Notes under the pieces: generated by a model
The model's input: the letters and a program-made list of their open reading frames with translations, nothing else
The model's database searches: none
What the model was told of the DNA's origin: nothing
Assembly (NCBI GenBank): GCA_018364455.1
Contig: JAGZLW010000013.1
Coordinates: forward strand, 1 to 48,317
Reading direction: 5' to 3'
Length of the DNA stretch: 48,317 bases
DNA from: Streptococcus mitis
GTDB taxonomy: Bacteria > Bacillota > Bacilli > Lactobacillales > Streptococcaceae
Program-made: the position numbers and the translations under genes
In this document: one piece after another, positions 6,544 through 14,628 of the stretch
How the letters are laid out: each line of letters opens with the position of its first letter
How positions within the stretch are numbered: the stretch's first letter is position 1

Positions 6544-7347
6544 ATGAAAAAACTAGCAACCCTTCTTTTACTATCCACTGTAGCCCTAGCTGGATGTAGC
6601 AGCATCCAACGTAGTCTGCGTGGTGATGATTATGTGGATTCAAGTCTTGCTGCCGAAGAAAGTTCTAAAGTAGCTGCCCAATCTGCCAAGGAGTTAAACG
6701 ATGCTTTAACAAACGAAAACGCCTATTTCCCACAACTTTCTAAGGAAGTTGCTGAAGACGAGGCTGAAGTGATTCTACACACAAGTCAAGGAGATATCCG
6801 TATCAAACTCTTCCCTAAACTCGCTCCTCTAGCGGTTGAAAACTTCCTCACTCATGCCAAAGAAGGCTACTATAACGGCATTACCTTCCACCGTGTCATT
6901 GATGGTTTCATGGTTCAAACTGGAGATCCCAAAGGGGACGGTACAGGAGGTCAGTCCATCTGGCATGACAAGGATAAGACTAAAGACAAGGGAACTGGTT
7001 TCAAAAACGAGATTACTCCTTATCTCTATAACATCCGGGGTGCTCTTTCTATGGCTAATACTGGTCAACCAAACACCAATGGCAGCCAGTTCTTTATCAA
7101 CCAAAATTCTACAGATACCTCTGCTAAACTCCCTACAAGCAAGTATCCAAAGAAAATCATCGAAGCCTATAAAGAAGGGGGAAATCCTAGTCTTGATGGC
7201 AAACACCCAGTCTTTGGTCAAGTGATTGACGGTATGGATGTTGTAGATAAGATTGCTAAAGCCGAAAAAGATGAAAAAGACAAGCCAACTACTGCTATCA
7301 CAATAGATAGCATCGAAGTAGTAAAAGACTACGATTTTAAATCTTAA
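6544..7347 (+). CDS. slrA: cyclophilin-type peptidyl-prolyl isomerase lipoprotein
   Basis: A 267-aa surface lipoprotein catalysing cis-trans isomerisation of X-Pro bonds, expected to fold secreted proteins at the membrane-wall interface. The lipoprotein signal is clear (LSTVALAGCSS, acylated Cys about residue 18). The cyclophilin domain covers about residues 75-262, with FHRVIDGFMVQTGDP (catalytic Arg in FHRV), SMANTGQPNTNGSQFFI and PVFGQVIDGMDVVDKI. It matches pneumococcal SlrA, a colonisation-related factor. It has its own promoter and a bidirectional terminator facing the ABC-F gene. Confidence 0.93.
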   Translation: MKKLATLLLLSTVALAGCSSIQRSLRGDDYVDSSLAAEESSKVAAQSAKELNDALTNENAYFPQLSKEVAEDEAEVILHTSQGDIRIKLFPKLAPLAVENFLTHAKEGYYNGITFHRVIDGFMVQTGDPKGDGTGGQSIWHDKDKTKDKGTGFKNEITPYLYNIRGALSMANTGQPNTNGSQFFINQNSTDTSAKLPTSKYPKKIIEAYKEGGNPSLDGKHPVFGQVIDGMDVVDKIAKAEKDEKDKPTTAITIDSIEVVKDYDFKS

Positions 7348-7352
7348 AAACC

Positions 7353-7392
7353 AAAAAAATACAGTATCCACATTCGGTACTGTATTTCTTTT
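7353..7392. terminator. bidirectional terminator between slrA and the ABC-F gene
   Basis: AAATACAGTA (7357-7366) pairs with TACTGTATTT (7378-7387). The stem has an A-run on its left and CTTTTACT on its right, so it can terminate both convergent transcripts. Confidence 0.8.
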
Positions 7393-7402
7393 ACTCTCAT
7401 TC

Positions 7403-8944
7403 TTAAGTTAAATTATTAAAATCCCAGATTTGGTCCATCCAGCCTTCATAGAAGTCTGGTTCGTGGCAGACCATAAGGATAGACCCCTTGTATTCTTTGA
7501 GAGCACGTTTGAGTTCATCCTTGGCATCCACATCCAAGTGGTTGGTCGGCTCGTCCAGCACTAAAACGTTGTTTTCACGATTCATCAAGAGACAGAAACG
7601 CACTTTTGCTTGTTCCCCACCTGACAAGACTTGAATTTGGCTTTCGATATGCTTGGTTGTCAAACCACAACGGGCAAGGGCTGCACGGACTTCTGCTTGG
7701 TTGAGGGCCGGAAAGGCATTCCAGACAGCCTCTAGTGGGGTTTGGCGATTACCACCTTCTACTTCCTGTTCAAAATAACCAAGTTCTAGGTAGTCACCGC
7801 GTTCAACTTCCCCAGCAATTGGTGGAATAATACCTAAGAGAGATTTTAAGAGAGTTGTTTTCCCGATACCATTGGCACCGATAATAGCAACCTTTTGATT
7901 ACGTTCAAAGGTAAGATTTAAAGGCTTGGTCAGAGGACGGTCATAACCAATCTGCAAATCCTTGGCTTGGAAGATAAAGCGCCCTGGCGTACGAGCTGGT
8001 TTGAAATCAAATGATGGTTTTGGTTTCTCACTTTGCAGTTCGATAATATCCATCTTATCCAATTTCTTCTGACGGGACATGGCCATGTTTCGTGTTGCAA
8101 CACGCGCTTTGTTTCGAGCCACGAAGTCCTTGAGGTCCGCAATTTCTTTCTGCTGACGTTCGTAGGCTGCCTCTAGCTGAGATTTCTTCATAGCATAGAC
8201 TTCTTGGAACTGGTAGTAGTCACCAGAATAACGCGTCAGCTGTTGATTTTCCACATGATAGACAATATTGATAACATCATTTAGGAATGGAATATCGTGT
8301 GAAATAAGGACAAAGGCATTCTCATAGTTTTGGAGATAGCGCTTGAGCCAGTCAATATGCTCAGCATCCAAGTAGTTGGTCGGCTCGTCCAACAGCAAGA
8401 TATCAGGCTTTTCAAGGAGAAGTTTTGCCAAAAGCACCTTGGTTCTTTGCCCACCTGACAAAGAGGTTACATCCGTATCCATGCCAAAGTCCATGACACC
8501 AAGGGCACGCGCTACTTCGTCAATCTTTGCATCCAAGGTATAGAAATCACGACTCTCCAAACGATCTTGGAGTTCGCCCACTTCTTCCATGAGAGCATCA
8601 ACATCCGCTCCGTCTTCAGCCATTTCCATATAAAGGTCATTGATACGGGCTTCAGCTTTGAATAGCTCATCAAAGGCTGTACGGAGAACATCACGAACAG
8701 ATTGGCCTTCAGCAAGAACAGAGTGCTGGTCCAAATAACCAGCAGTCACATATTTTGACCACTCAACCTTTCCTTCGTCTGGCAACATCTTACCAGTCAC
8801 AATACTCATAAAGGTCGATTTTCCTTCACCATTGGCACCGACCAGACCAATATGTTCTCCCTTGAGGAGACGGAAGGACACATCTTCAAAAATTGCACGG
8901 TCACCAAAACCGTGACTCAGGTTTTTAACTTCTAAAATACTCAT
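7403..8944 (-). CDS. ABC-F family ATPase (YbiT-like)
   Basis: A 513-aa soluble twin-ATPase protein of the ABC-F family, which acts on ribosomes rather than in transport. It has two Walker A motifs (GANGEGKST about residues 36-44, GANGIGKTT about 350), two signatures (LSGGQRTKV, LSGGEQAKV) and two Walker B motifs (DILLLDEPTN, NVLVLDEPTN). A charged coiled linker between the domains contains RQQKEIADLKDFVARNKARV. No membrane segments. The length and lack of long extensions suggest a housekeeping YbiT/EttA-type factor rather than an antibiotic-resistance ABC-F, but this is inference. Confidence 0.92.
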   Translation of the reverse strand: MSILEVKNLSHGFGDRAIFEDVSFRLLKGEHIGLVGANGEGKSTFMSIVTGKMLPDEGKVEWSKYVTAGYLDQHSVLAEGQSVRDVLRTAFDELFKAEARINDLYMEMAEDGADVDALMEEVGELQDRLESRDFYTLDAKIDEVARALGVMDFGMDTDVTSLSGGQRTKVLLAKLLLEKPDILLLDEPTNYLDAEHIDWLKRYLQNYENAFVLISHDIPFLNDVINIVYHVENQQLTRYSGDYYQFQEVYAMKKSQLEAAYERQQKEIADLKDFVARNKARVATRNMAMSRQKKLDKMDIIELQSEKPKPSFDFKPARTPGRFIFQAKDLQIGYDRPLTKPLNLTFERNQKVAIIGANGIGKTTLLKSLLGIIPPIAGEVERGDYLELGYFEQEVEGGNRQTPLEAVWNAFPALNQAEVRAALARCGLTTKHIESQIQVLSGGEQAKVRFCLLMNRENNVLVLDEPTNHLDVDAKDELKRALKEYKGSILMVCHEPDFYEGWMDQIWDFNNLT

Positions 8945-8965
8945 TTTAATTCCTTATCTTGTTTT

Positions 8966-9071
8966 TATACTCTTCGAAAATCAAATTCAAACCACGTCAG
9001 CTTCACCTTGCCGTACTCAAGTACAGCCTGCGGCTAGCTTCCTAGTTTGCTCTTTGATTTTCATTGAGTAT
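8966..9071 (+). repeat. BOX element, A-C type (no boxB)
   Basis: boxA begins ATACTCTTCGAAAATC and contains CTTGCCGTACTC; boxC follows directly (CCTGCGGCTAGCTTCCTAG to TTTTCATTGAGTAT). No 45-bp boxB unit is present. It lies between the ABC-F gene and the VanZ-like gene, and its last bases supply the stop codon of the latter. Confidence 0.9.
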
Positions 9072-9534
9072 TATGTAATCGTTTATAAAGTAGCCAAGCC
9101 AAATAGCCACCCAAGGTATTGGTCCACAAATCATCAATCTCAAAGACACGATTAAAATCAAAGAAAAAGTCCAAGACTAACTGCGTACACTCGATTCCAA
9201 GACTCACTAGAAAACTAATAAAAAGGACCTTTTTTGTTTTCCGCAAGTTTGGAAAGAGATAGATAAGTTGAAAGACCAGAGGAAAAAGCAAGAAGACATT
9301 GAGGATATTTTGTAGAAAAATCCAACATAATTGTCCTATGTCACTCACCTCACCCAGTTTCCAGAGAGAATTGAAAGGAGTCAAAAGAAAAACCAGGCGT
9401 CCAAGATGCTGAATACCTGGAGTTTCCACCCCCACGGGAGATTGTTCTTGAGGAGTAAAGCAAAAATAGACGATACAAATGCTATAGAAAATGACTCCCC
9501 AGACCAAAACATGATTATAAGTTTTCTTCATCAT
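9061..9534 (-). CDS. VanZ-family membrane protein
   Basis: A 157-aa membrane protein of the VanZ family, named after a protein giving low-level teicoplanin resistance; the cellular role of most members is unknown. About four membrane helices are visible, with the family motif LGIECTQLVLDFFFDFNR then DDLWTNTLGGYLAWLLYK near the C-terminus. Its ATG overlaps the rlmN stop codon by one base, so it is translated as a coupled second gene. The final codons ACT CAA TGA are contributed by the adjoining BOX element, so the original C-terminus may have been altered. Confidence 0.85.
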   Translation of the reverse strand: MMKKTYNHVLVWGVIFYSICIVYFCFTPQEQSPVGVETPGIQHLGRLVFLLTPFNSLWKLGEVSDIGQLCWIFLQNILNVFLLFPLVFQLIYLFPNLRKTKKVLFISFLVSLGIECTQLVLDFFFDFNRVFEIDDLWTNTLGGYLAWLLYKRLHNTQ

Positions 9535-10619
9535 TAAGGATTGACTGCTGCGACTGCTTTCTGGCGGTCACGTTTCATTGTATTAGAACGCAATTGTCCA
9601 CAAGCTGCATCAATATCAGTACCATGCTCTTGACGAACCACGCAGTTAACCCCTTTTTTCTTAAGCGTATCATAGAAGGCCAGGACGCGCTCTTTAGGAC
9701 TACGGCTATATTGGTCATGCTCACTAACTGGGTTATAAGGAATCAGATTTACATAAGACAATTTCTTGATGTTCTTAAGCAATTCAGCCAATTCCAAGGC
9801 TTGTTCTACACCGTCGTTGACTTCATTAAGCATAATATACTCAAATGTTACACGACGATTAGTTGTCTCAATGTAGTACTCAATAGCAGCAAAGAGTTTT
9901 TCAATCGGAAAGGCACGGTTAATCTTCATGATGCTTGAACGCAACTCATTGTTAGGTGCGTGAAGGGAAACAGCAAGATTGACCTGAACACCTTCATTAG
10001 CAAAATCACGAATTTTATGGGCCAAACCTGAGGTTGAAACCGTAATGTGACGAGCACCGATGGCCATTCCTTTATCATCATTGATAGTACGAACGAAATT
10101 CAAGACATTGTTGTAGTTATCAAAAGGCTCACCGATACCCATGACAACGATATGGCTGACGCGTTCATCCTGACCACGCTCATCAAAGTACTTCTGAACC
10201 AGCATGATTTGCGCTACGATTTCACCGTTATTGAGGTCACGTTGTTTCTTGATCAAACCAGAGGCACAGAAGGTACAACCGATATTACAGCCGACCTGAG
10301 TGGTCACACAGACAGACAAACCATAGTGTTGTCTCATCAACACTGTCTCAATTAACATACCATCAGGCAACTCAAAAAGATATTTGACCGTACCATCAGC
10401 AGACTCTTGCACAATACGTTGTTTCAAGGGATTGACTACAAATTGGTCATTAAGCTTAGCAATCAAATCTTTTGAAAGGTTGGTCATTTCTTCAAATGAC
10501 TGGACACGTTTACGGTAGAGCCATTCCCAGATTTGATCTGCACGGAATTTCTTTTCTCCCTGCTCCAAAACCCATTCCTGCATGGTTTGACGTGTTAAAC
10601 TATAAATTGACGGTTTCAT
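9534..10619 (-). CDS. rlmN: 23S rRNA m2A2503 / tRNA m2A37 methyltransferase RlmN
   Basis: A radical-SAM methyltransferase that adds C2 methyl groups to A2503 of 23S rRNA and A37 of some tRNAs. The 361-aa protein has the cluster motif GCNIGCTFCASG (CxxxCxxC about residues 109-120), GIGEPFDNYNNVL, the SLHAPNNELR segment and the C-terminal Cys in DAACGQLRSN that carries the intermediate methyl. Start: AAGGAGA lies 6 nt before the ATG. It is followed by the VanZ-like gene (1-nt overlap) and preceded by the YutD-like gene by 20 nt, suggesting one transcript. Confidence 0.97.
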   Translation of the reverse strand: MKPSIYSLTRQTMQEWVLEQGEKKFRADQIWEWLYRKRVQSFEEMTNLSKDLIAKLNDQFVVNPLKQRIVQESADGTVKYLFELPDGMLIETVLMRQHYGLSVCVTTQVGCNIGCTFCASGLIKKQRDLNNGEIVAQIMLVQKYFDERGQDERVSHIVVMGIGEPFDNYNNVLNFVRTINDDKGMAIGARHITVSTSGLAHKIRDFANEGVQVNLAVSLHAPNNELRSSIMKINRAFPIEKLFAAIEYYIETTNRRVTFEYIMLNEVNDGVEQALELAELLKNIKKLSYVNLIPYNPVSEHDQYSRSPKERVLAFYDTLKKKGVNCVVRQEHGTDIDAACGQLRSNTMKRDRQKAVAAVNP

Positions 10620-10639
10620 TTCTTCTCCTTATTCTCTAC

Positions 10640-11170
10640 TCACTTCTGACGAATGACAAAATGACGTTGCCCCTTGTCCTCTTTCTGAGAATGCTGGTCC
10701 TTCTGACGACGTCTATTTTTCTTATCTGCATTCGGTTTTCGTTTGGTTTGAACCGGTTTCTTTCCTTTTCTAGAAGGCTGTTCTTCTTCCTTTTTACGCA
10801 TTTTCTTGTCAAATGATGCTCGCTTAGGGGCTTCATTTTCTAAGACAAAATAGGCACAACCATAACTACAATACTCTAAAAGGTAGTCTTGTAAACGACT
10901 GATTTTTTCAAGTTTTTCATCTGTTCGGTCATCCTTGTAAAAACCTCGTAGGCGAAGCTGTTCGTTGCTCCAGTCTCCCACGATATAATCAAACTTGGTT
11001 AAGACTTCTGAAAAACGCTGATTAAAAGCCGTCACATCAAAGGCATCCTTGATATTTTCCACCAAGGAAAAAGCTATCCCTTCCGTTTCTACCTTGTCCC
11101 CGTGTAAATGGAACTCAGGACCAGGAAACTTGTTATAGTTGTATAATTCAGGTGCAATTTCTTTTCGCAT
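10640..11170 (-). CDS. YutD-like protein of unknown function
   Basis: A 176-aa protein of the YutD family (DUF1027). The N-terminal 120 residues form the domain (EFHLHGDKVETEGIAFSLVE, FDYIVGDWSNEQLRLRGFY, CSYGCAYFVLEN). The last 55 residues are a low-complexity, lysine- and arginine-rich tail (RKGKKPVQTKRKPNADKKN), which suggests nucleic-acid or ribosome association. It lies directly before rlmN, a conserved neighbour pair in streptococci. A candidate extended -10 (TATGGTAGAAT) lies about 35 nt upstream. Confidence 0.85.
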   Translation of the reverse strand: MRKEIAPELYNYNKFPGPEFHLHGDKVETEGIAFSLVENIKDAFDVTAFNQRFSEVLTKFDYIVGDWSNEQLRLRGFYKDDRTDEKLEKISRLQDYLLEYCSYGCAYFVLENEAPKRASFDKKMRKKEEEQPSRKGKKPVQTKRKPNADKKNRRRQKDQHSQKEDKGQRHFVIRQK

Positions 11171-11248
11171 AGATATCCTTTTTTCACGATTACTTAATAC
11201 TTTATTCTACCATAATTTCTAGCAGTTAGCACGTTTCTCATAAAAATG

Positions 11249-11276
11249 AAAAAAGTCTGACGATTTTGTCAGACTC
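11249..11276 (-). terminator. rho-independent terminator of sodA
   Basis: On the minus strand AGTCTGAC - AAAATC - GTCAGACT is an 8-bp perfect stem followed by six Ts. Confidence 0.9.
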
Positions 11277-11326
11277 GAATCATATAACCTAAAAAAGAGA
11301 AGAACAATTCTTCCCTCCAACTATCA

Positions 11327-11932
11327 TTATTTAGCAGCTGCGTACAATTCATCTACTTTGTTCCAGTTGATCACTGAGAAGAAAGCTTTGATGTAGTCAG
11401 GACGCACGTTGCGGTATTTCACGTAGTAAGCGTGTTCCCAAACGTCCAAGCCCAAGATTGGTTTTTTACCTTCTGAGATTGGTGTGTCTTGGTTTGCTGT
11501 TGAAGTCACTTCAAGTTTACCTTCTTTGTTGACAACCAACCATGCCCATCCTGAACCGAAACGAGTTGTTGCTGCTGCAGTGAAGGCTGCTTGGAATTCT
11601 TCAAATGAACCAAATGTTGCATCGATTGCTGCTGCAAGTTCTGCTGATGGAGCTGTTTTTTCAGGAGTCATCAATTCCCAGAAAAGAGCGTGGTTCAAGT
11701 GTCCACCACCGTTGTTGATAAGTGCTTGACGGATATCAGCTGGGATAGATTCTACATCAGCAAGCAAGGCTTCAAGGTCTTCACCGATTTCAGGGTGTTT
11801 TTCTAGAGCTGCATTAGCATTGTTGACATAAGTTTGATGGTGTTTGTCATGGTGCAAGTGCATTGTTTCCGCATCGATGTATGGTTCCAAAGCGTCGTAT
11901 GCATATGGAAGATCTGGTAAGATAATAGCCAT
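11327..11932 (-). CDS. sodA: superoxide dismutase, Mn/Fe family
   Basis: Converts superoxide to oxygen and hydrogen peroxide in the cytosol. The 201-aa protein has all four metal ligands: His27 in HLHHDKHH, the His of LNHALFWE, and the Asp and His of DVWEHAYYVKYRNVRPDYI. Length and motifs are those of streptococcal manganese SodA; which metal is used cannot be told with certainty from sequence. It is monocistronic, with a sigma-A promoter (11964-11992) and a strong terminator. Confidence 0.98.
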   Translation of the reverse strand: MAIILPDLPYAYDALEPYIDAETMHLHHDKHHQTYVNNANAALEKHPEIGEDLEALLADVESIPADIRQALINNGGGHLNHALFWELMTPEKTAPSAELAAAIDATFGSFEEFQAAFTAAATTRFGSGWAWLVVNKEGKLEVTSTANQDTPISEGKKPILGLDVWEHAYYVKYRNVRPDYIKAFFSVINWNKVDELYAAAK

Positions 11933-11963
11933 CTGTAATACCTCTTTTTCTTTCTATATGAAA

Positions 11964-11992
11964 ATGATAACGCAAACATTCACTTTTTTCAA
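11964..11992 (-). promoter_or_regulatory. promoter of sodA
   Basis: On the minus strand: -35 TTGAAA (11987-11992), 17-nt spacer, -10 TATCAT (11964-11969), 31 nt before the start codon. Confidence 0.75.
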
Positions 11993-12037
11993 GTTTTTTG
12001 CTTATAGATGAAGAAATCACTGAAATACTTTCTAATC

Positions 12038-12324
12038 ATACTCTTCGAAAATCTCTTCAAACCGCGTCAACGTCGCCTTGCCGTAGATATGGTTACTGAC
12101 TTCGTCAGTCTTATCTACAACCTCAAAACAGTGTTTTGAGCTGACTTCGTCAGTTCTATCCACAACCTCAAAACAGTGTTTTGAGCTGACTTCGTCAGTT
12201 CTATCCACAACCTCAAAACAGTGTTTTGAGCTGACTTCGTCAGTTCTATCTACAACCTCAAAGCAGTGCTTTGAGCAACCTGCGGCTAGTTTCCTAGTTT
12301 GCTCTTTGATTTTCATTGAGTATA
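12038..12324 (+). repeat. BOX element with four boxB units (A-B4-C)
   Basis: boxA 12038-12095 (contains CGTCGCCTTGCCGTAG), four tandem 45-bp boxB units starting at 12096, 12141, 12186 and 12231, and boxC 12276-12324 ending TTTTCATTGAGTATA. The two middle units are nearly identical and each unit is internally palindromic (CTGACTTCGTCAG, CAAAACAGTGTTTTG), so the RNA would form stacked hairpins. A long minus-strand frame across it, with repeated FEVVDRTDEVSSKHC, is a by-product of the 45-bp (15-codon) period and is not a gene. Confidence 0.95.
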
Positions 12325-12344
12325 AAACAAGCAAATCAGCAAGA

Positions 12345-12375
12345 AACCCACGACAAGATAATCCTGACGTGGGTT
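12345..12375 (-). terminator. weak candidate terminator after holA
   Basis: AACCCACG (12345-12352) pairs with CGTGGGTT (12368-12375) just after the holA stop codon. The downstream T content on the minus strand is only moderate (TTTCTTGC). Confidence 0.4.
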
Positions 12376-12393
12376 GTAGTTTCAAAAATAATT

Positions 12394-13431
12394 TCAATTT
12401 ACCTGACTAGCAATCTGTAAGAGTGCTTTTTCAAAAAGGAAACTCTTTTCATAAAGACCTGTCTTAATCTGATAGTCTGTCTCAATCAAATAGGAAATAG
12501 CTTGCTTCAAAAAGCTCAAGGAAAGTCCTCGTGAATCTCTCAGCGCAAACTTGATTTGATAGGGATTGGGATTGCGTCCGAGAAAACTTCCTAGACTACT
12601 TGCAATCTGAGATTCTGCTTGCCCAGACTCCGCCAAAATCTTCACCTGAGTAAAAGTCCGAAATTGTCCTAGCATAACGGCAATCAACTTAATTTCATCT
12701 TCACCTTGCAAGGTCAAATCTCTAACCAAGTCACGCGCCTGGTCCATCTTTTTAGTCAGAATAAACTGAGTTAAATCAAAAATATTGTCCTGCAAGGTCT
12801 TGGGAATTGCGTTAACAATATCCTCTTCCTCGATAACAGAGTCTTCCTTATAGGATTGTAAAAAGAGCAGATTTTTCTGGATTTCACTAAATTGGAAACC
12901 AGACTTGATAAGTAGATTTTCAAAGGATTGCCCCACAAACTGCAGACCTTGTTTCTGGCTCCACTTTTGGAAATACTGGCGCAATTCTTGTTCTTTGGCT
13001 TCTACTGCATCAAAGACCTTGGCATCACGCTTAAGTAACTTAACCAATCGTCTTTTGCTATCCAGTTTTCCTTCCGCAAAGATCAACAACTTGGTTGTTG
13101 GTGAAGGATTGTCAAAGTATTCCTCAAATGACTTGAGCTCATCATCTGTTAAAAAGCGTTTTTTGGCTGTTGTGATATCAACAAAATGGTCTAATATCAC
13201 GATTTTCTCATCCGCAAAGAAAGGAAGGCTGACCAACTCCAGTTCCACATCCTTGTAGACCACTTCTTTCATATCAAAGTAGGCAAAGTTGAGATCTGCA
13301 GAATCATAACCAATCTGTTTCAATACCTGACTTTTCATCACTTCAAACTGACCCTGGTCTGTCCCTGTAAAAAGGCTCAGGTTAGGTAAATTTGATAAAG
13401 TCAACTTCTGACTTTCTTCAATGGCTAGCAT
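12394..13431 (-). CDS. holA: DNA polymerase III subunit delta
   Basis: The delta subunit of the clamp loader opens the beta clamp during loading. The 345-aa protein has the usual three-part delta layout: an N-terminal domain with LSLFTGTDQGQFEVMKSQ, a lid region around VKLLKRDAKVFDAVEAKE, and a C-terminal helical collar (FDLTQFILTKKMDQARDLVR, LLQIASQVN). It lacks Walker motifs, as expected. A good Shine-Dalgarno (AAGGAG) precedes the ATG. It follows pyrD by 32 nt and may be read from the same transcript. Confidence 0.94.
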   Translation of the reverse strand: MLAIEESQKLTLSNLPNLSLFTGTDQGQFEVMKSQVLKQIGYDSADLNFAYFDMKEVVYKDVELELVSLPFFADEKIVILDHFVDITTAKKRFLTDDELKSFEEYFDNPSPTTKLLIFAEGKLDSKRRLVKLLKRDAKVFDAVEAKEQELRQYFQKWSQKQGLQFVGQSFENLLIKSGFQFSEIQKNLLFLQSYKEDSVIEEEDIVNAIPKTLQDNIFDLTQFILTKKMDQARDLVRDLTLQGEDEIKLIAVMLGQFRTFTQVKILAESGQAESQIASSLGSFLGRNPNPYQIKFALRDSRGLSLSFLKQAISYLIETDYQIKTGLYEKSFLFEKALLQIASQVN

Positions 13432-13463
13432 CTTCTCTCCTTTCTTCTGACTTTTTAGTTCAT

Positions 13464-14399
13464 TTAATCAATATAGCGCAATTTCCCACGAAAATCTTCT
13501 AGGTTCTCGTATCCTTTTTCTTCCATGATTGCTTTCAATTCATTGGTAATGCGGTCAAAAACACCGACGCCTTCTTTATGAAGGGTGGTCCCTACCTGCA
13601 CCATACTAGCTCCACAGAGGATATGTTCAAAGGCATCACGACCAGTCAACACGCCACCTGTTCCGATGATTTGGACTTGAGGGTTTAATCGTTGATAAAA
13701 GGCGTGAACATTAGCTAAAGCAGTCGGTTTGATATACTCCCCACCAATGCCACCAAAACCATTTTTAGGACGGATAACGACAGACTCATCTTCTATATAA
13801 AGGCCGTTTCCGATAGAGTTGACGCAGTTGACAAACTTGAGCGGATACTTGTTGAAAATAGCTGCCGCTTGGTCAAAGTGAACAATATCAAAATATGGCG
13901 GCAATTTAATTCCCAGAGGTTTGGTAAAGTAGGCAAATACTTCTGCCAAAATCCGGTCTGTTGTCTCAAAATCATAGGCAATCTGAGGTTTACCTGGAAC
14001 ATTTGGACAGGAGAGGTTTAGCTCAGTCAGACCACGAAAATCACTCTCTTGGACTTTTTTCAAGATAGTATGGGTTTCCTCTGGAGACATACCAACTAGA
14101 GATAAGAAGAAAGTTCGGTTCTGCTCTTTTTCCTGCAAATCCAAAAGATAGTCCAAATAATAGTCTAAGCCATTATTTGGCAAGCCCATAGAGTTGATAG
14201 AACCAAGTGGAACATCTTGGTAACGTGGCTCAGGATTTCCCTGACGAAAGTCCAAGGTCGCAGTCTTTGTGACAAAGGTTCCTGCCGCTGAGTTTTTAAC
14301 ACCCTCTAACTCTGCTATCGTCATACAAGCCACACCTGCTGCATTCATCAAGCAATTGTCAAACTCAAAACCAGCAATTTGTGTTTTCGTTGATACCAT
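13464..14399 (-). CDS. pyrD: dihydroorotate dehydrogenase, class 1A (fumarate-linked)
   Basis: Oxidises dihydroorotate to orotate in pyrimidine synthesis. The 311-aa protein carries the class 1A signature with the catalytic Cys in NLSCPNVPGKPQ, FMN-binding TFVTKTATL near the start, and VQVGTTLHKEG near the end. Class 1A enzymes are cytosolic homodimers that use fumarate, as in Lactococcus PyrDA; no PyrK partner gene is adjacent, which fits. GGAGGA lies 9 nt before the ATG, and an extended -10 (TGGTATAAT, hexamer 14434-14439) lies upstream. Confidence 0.95.
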   Translation of the reverse strand: MVSTKTQIAGFEFDNCLMNAAGVACMTIAELEGVKNSAAGTFVTKTATLDFRQGNPEPRYQDVPLGSINSMGLPNNGLDYYLDYLLDLQEKEQNRTFFLSLVGMSPEETHTILKKVQESDFRGLTELNLSCPNVPGKPQIAYDFETTDRILAEVFAYFTKPLGIKLPPYFDIVHFDQAAAIFNKYPLKFVNCVNSIGNGLYIEDESVVIRPKNGFGGIGGEYIKPTALANVHAFYQRLNPQVQIIGTGGVLTGRDAFEHILCGASMVQVGTTLHKEGVGVFDRITNELKAIMEEKGYENLEDFRGKLRYID

Positions 14400-14433
14400 G
14401 ATTCTGATCCTCCAGATTCCTTTTATTGCTAAT

Positions 14434-14439
14434 ATTATA
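14434..14439 (-). promoter_or_regulatory. extended -10 promoter of pyrD
   Basis: On the minus strand GTGGTATAAT (TGn plus TATAAT). No clear -35 is seen. Confidence 0.5.
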
Positions 14440-14562
14440 CCACATTTTCAGATTTTCTCTTTAAGAAAGGCATTCATAAGAAAAACGTTCGTTTTTTATC
14501 TACTTTCAAAAAATCCCAAAAACTAAATTGAAAGAATTTTTAGAAAATTTTTGTTTTTTCTC

Positions 14563-14591
14563 TTTACAGTTAAAAAAAATTCTGCTATAAT
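14563..14591 (+). promoter_or_regulatory. promoter of gdhA
   Basis: -35 TTTACA (14563-14568), 17-nt spacer ending TGC, -10 TATAAT (14586-14591). The start codon follows 38 nt later. Confidence 0.85.
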
Positions 14592-14628
14592 GACACACAT
14601 AATTAAATTAGAATTTAAGGAGAACGAT

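Noticed and set aside
6829..7371. 180-aa ORF antisense to slrA
   Set aside because: A shadow of the slrA frame, with no promoter or ribosome-binding site; the opposite strand encodes a clear cyclophilin.
9601..10355. Plus-strand ORFs opposite rlmN
   Set aside because: Antisense shadows of a highly conserved radical-SAM gene.
12032..12397. Minus-strand 121-aa ORF with FEVVDRTDEVSSKHC repeats
   Set aside because: It is the translation of tandem 45-bp boxB units in a BOX element (15-codon period); there is no start signal and the same motif occurs in other BOX copies.
14551..14628. 26-codon upstream extension of gdhA
   Set aside because: It contains the promoter; the internal ATG has an ideal Shine-Dalgarno.
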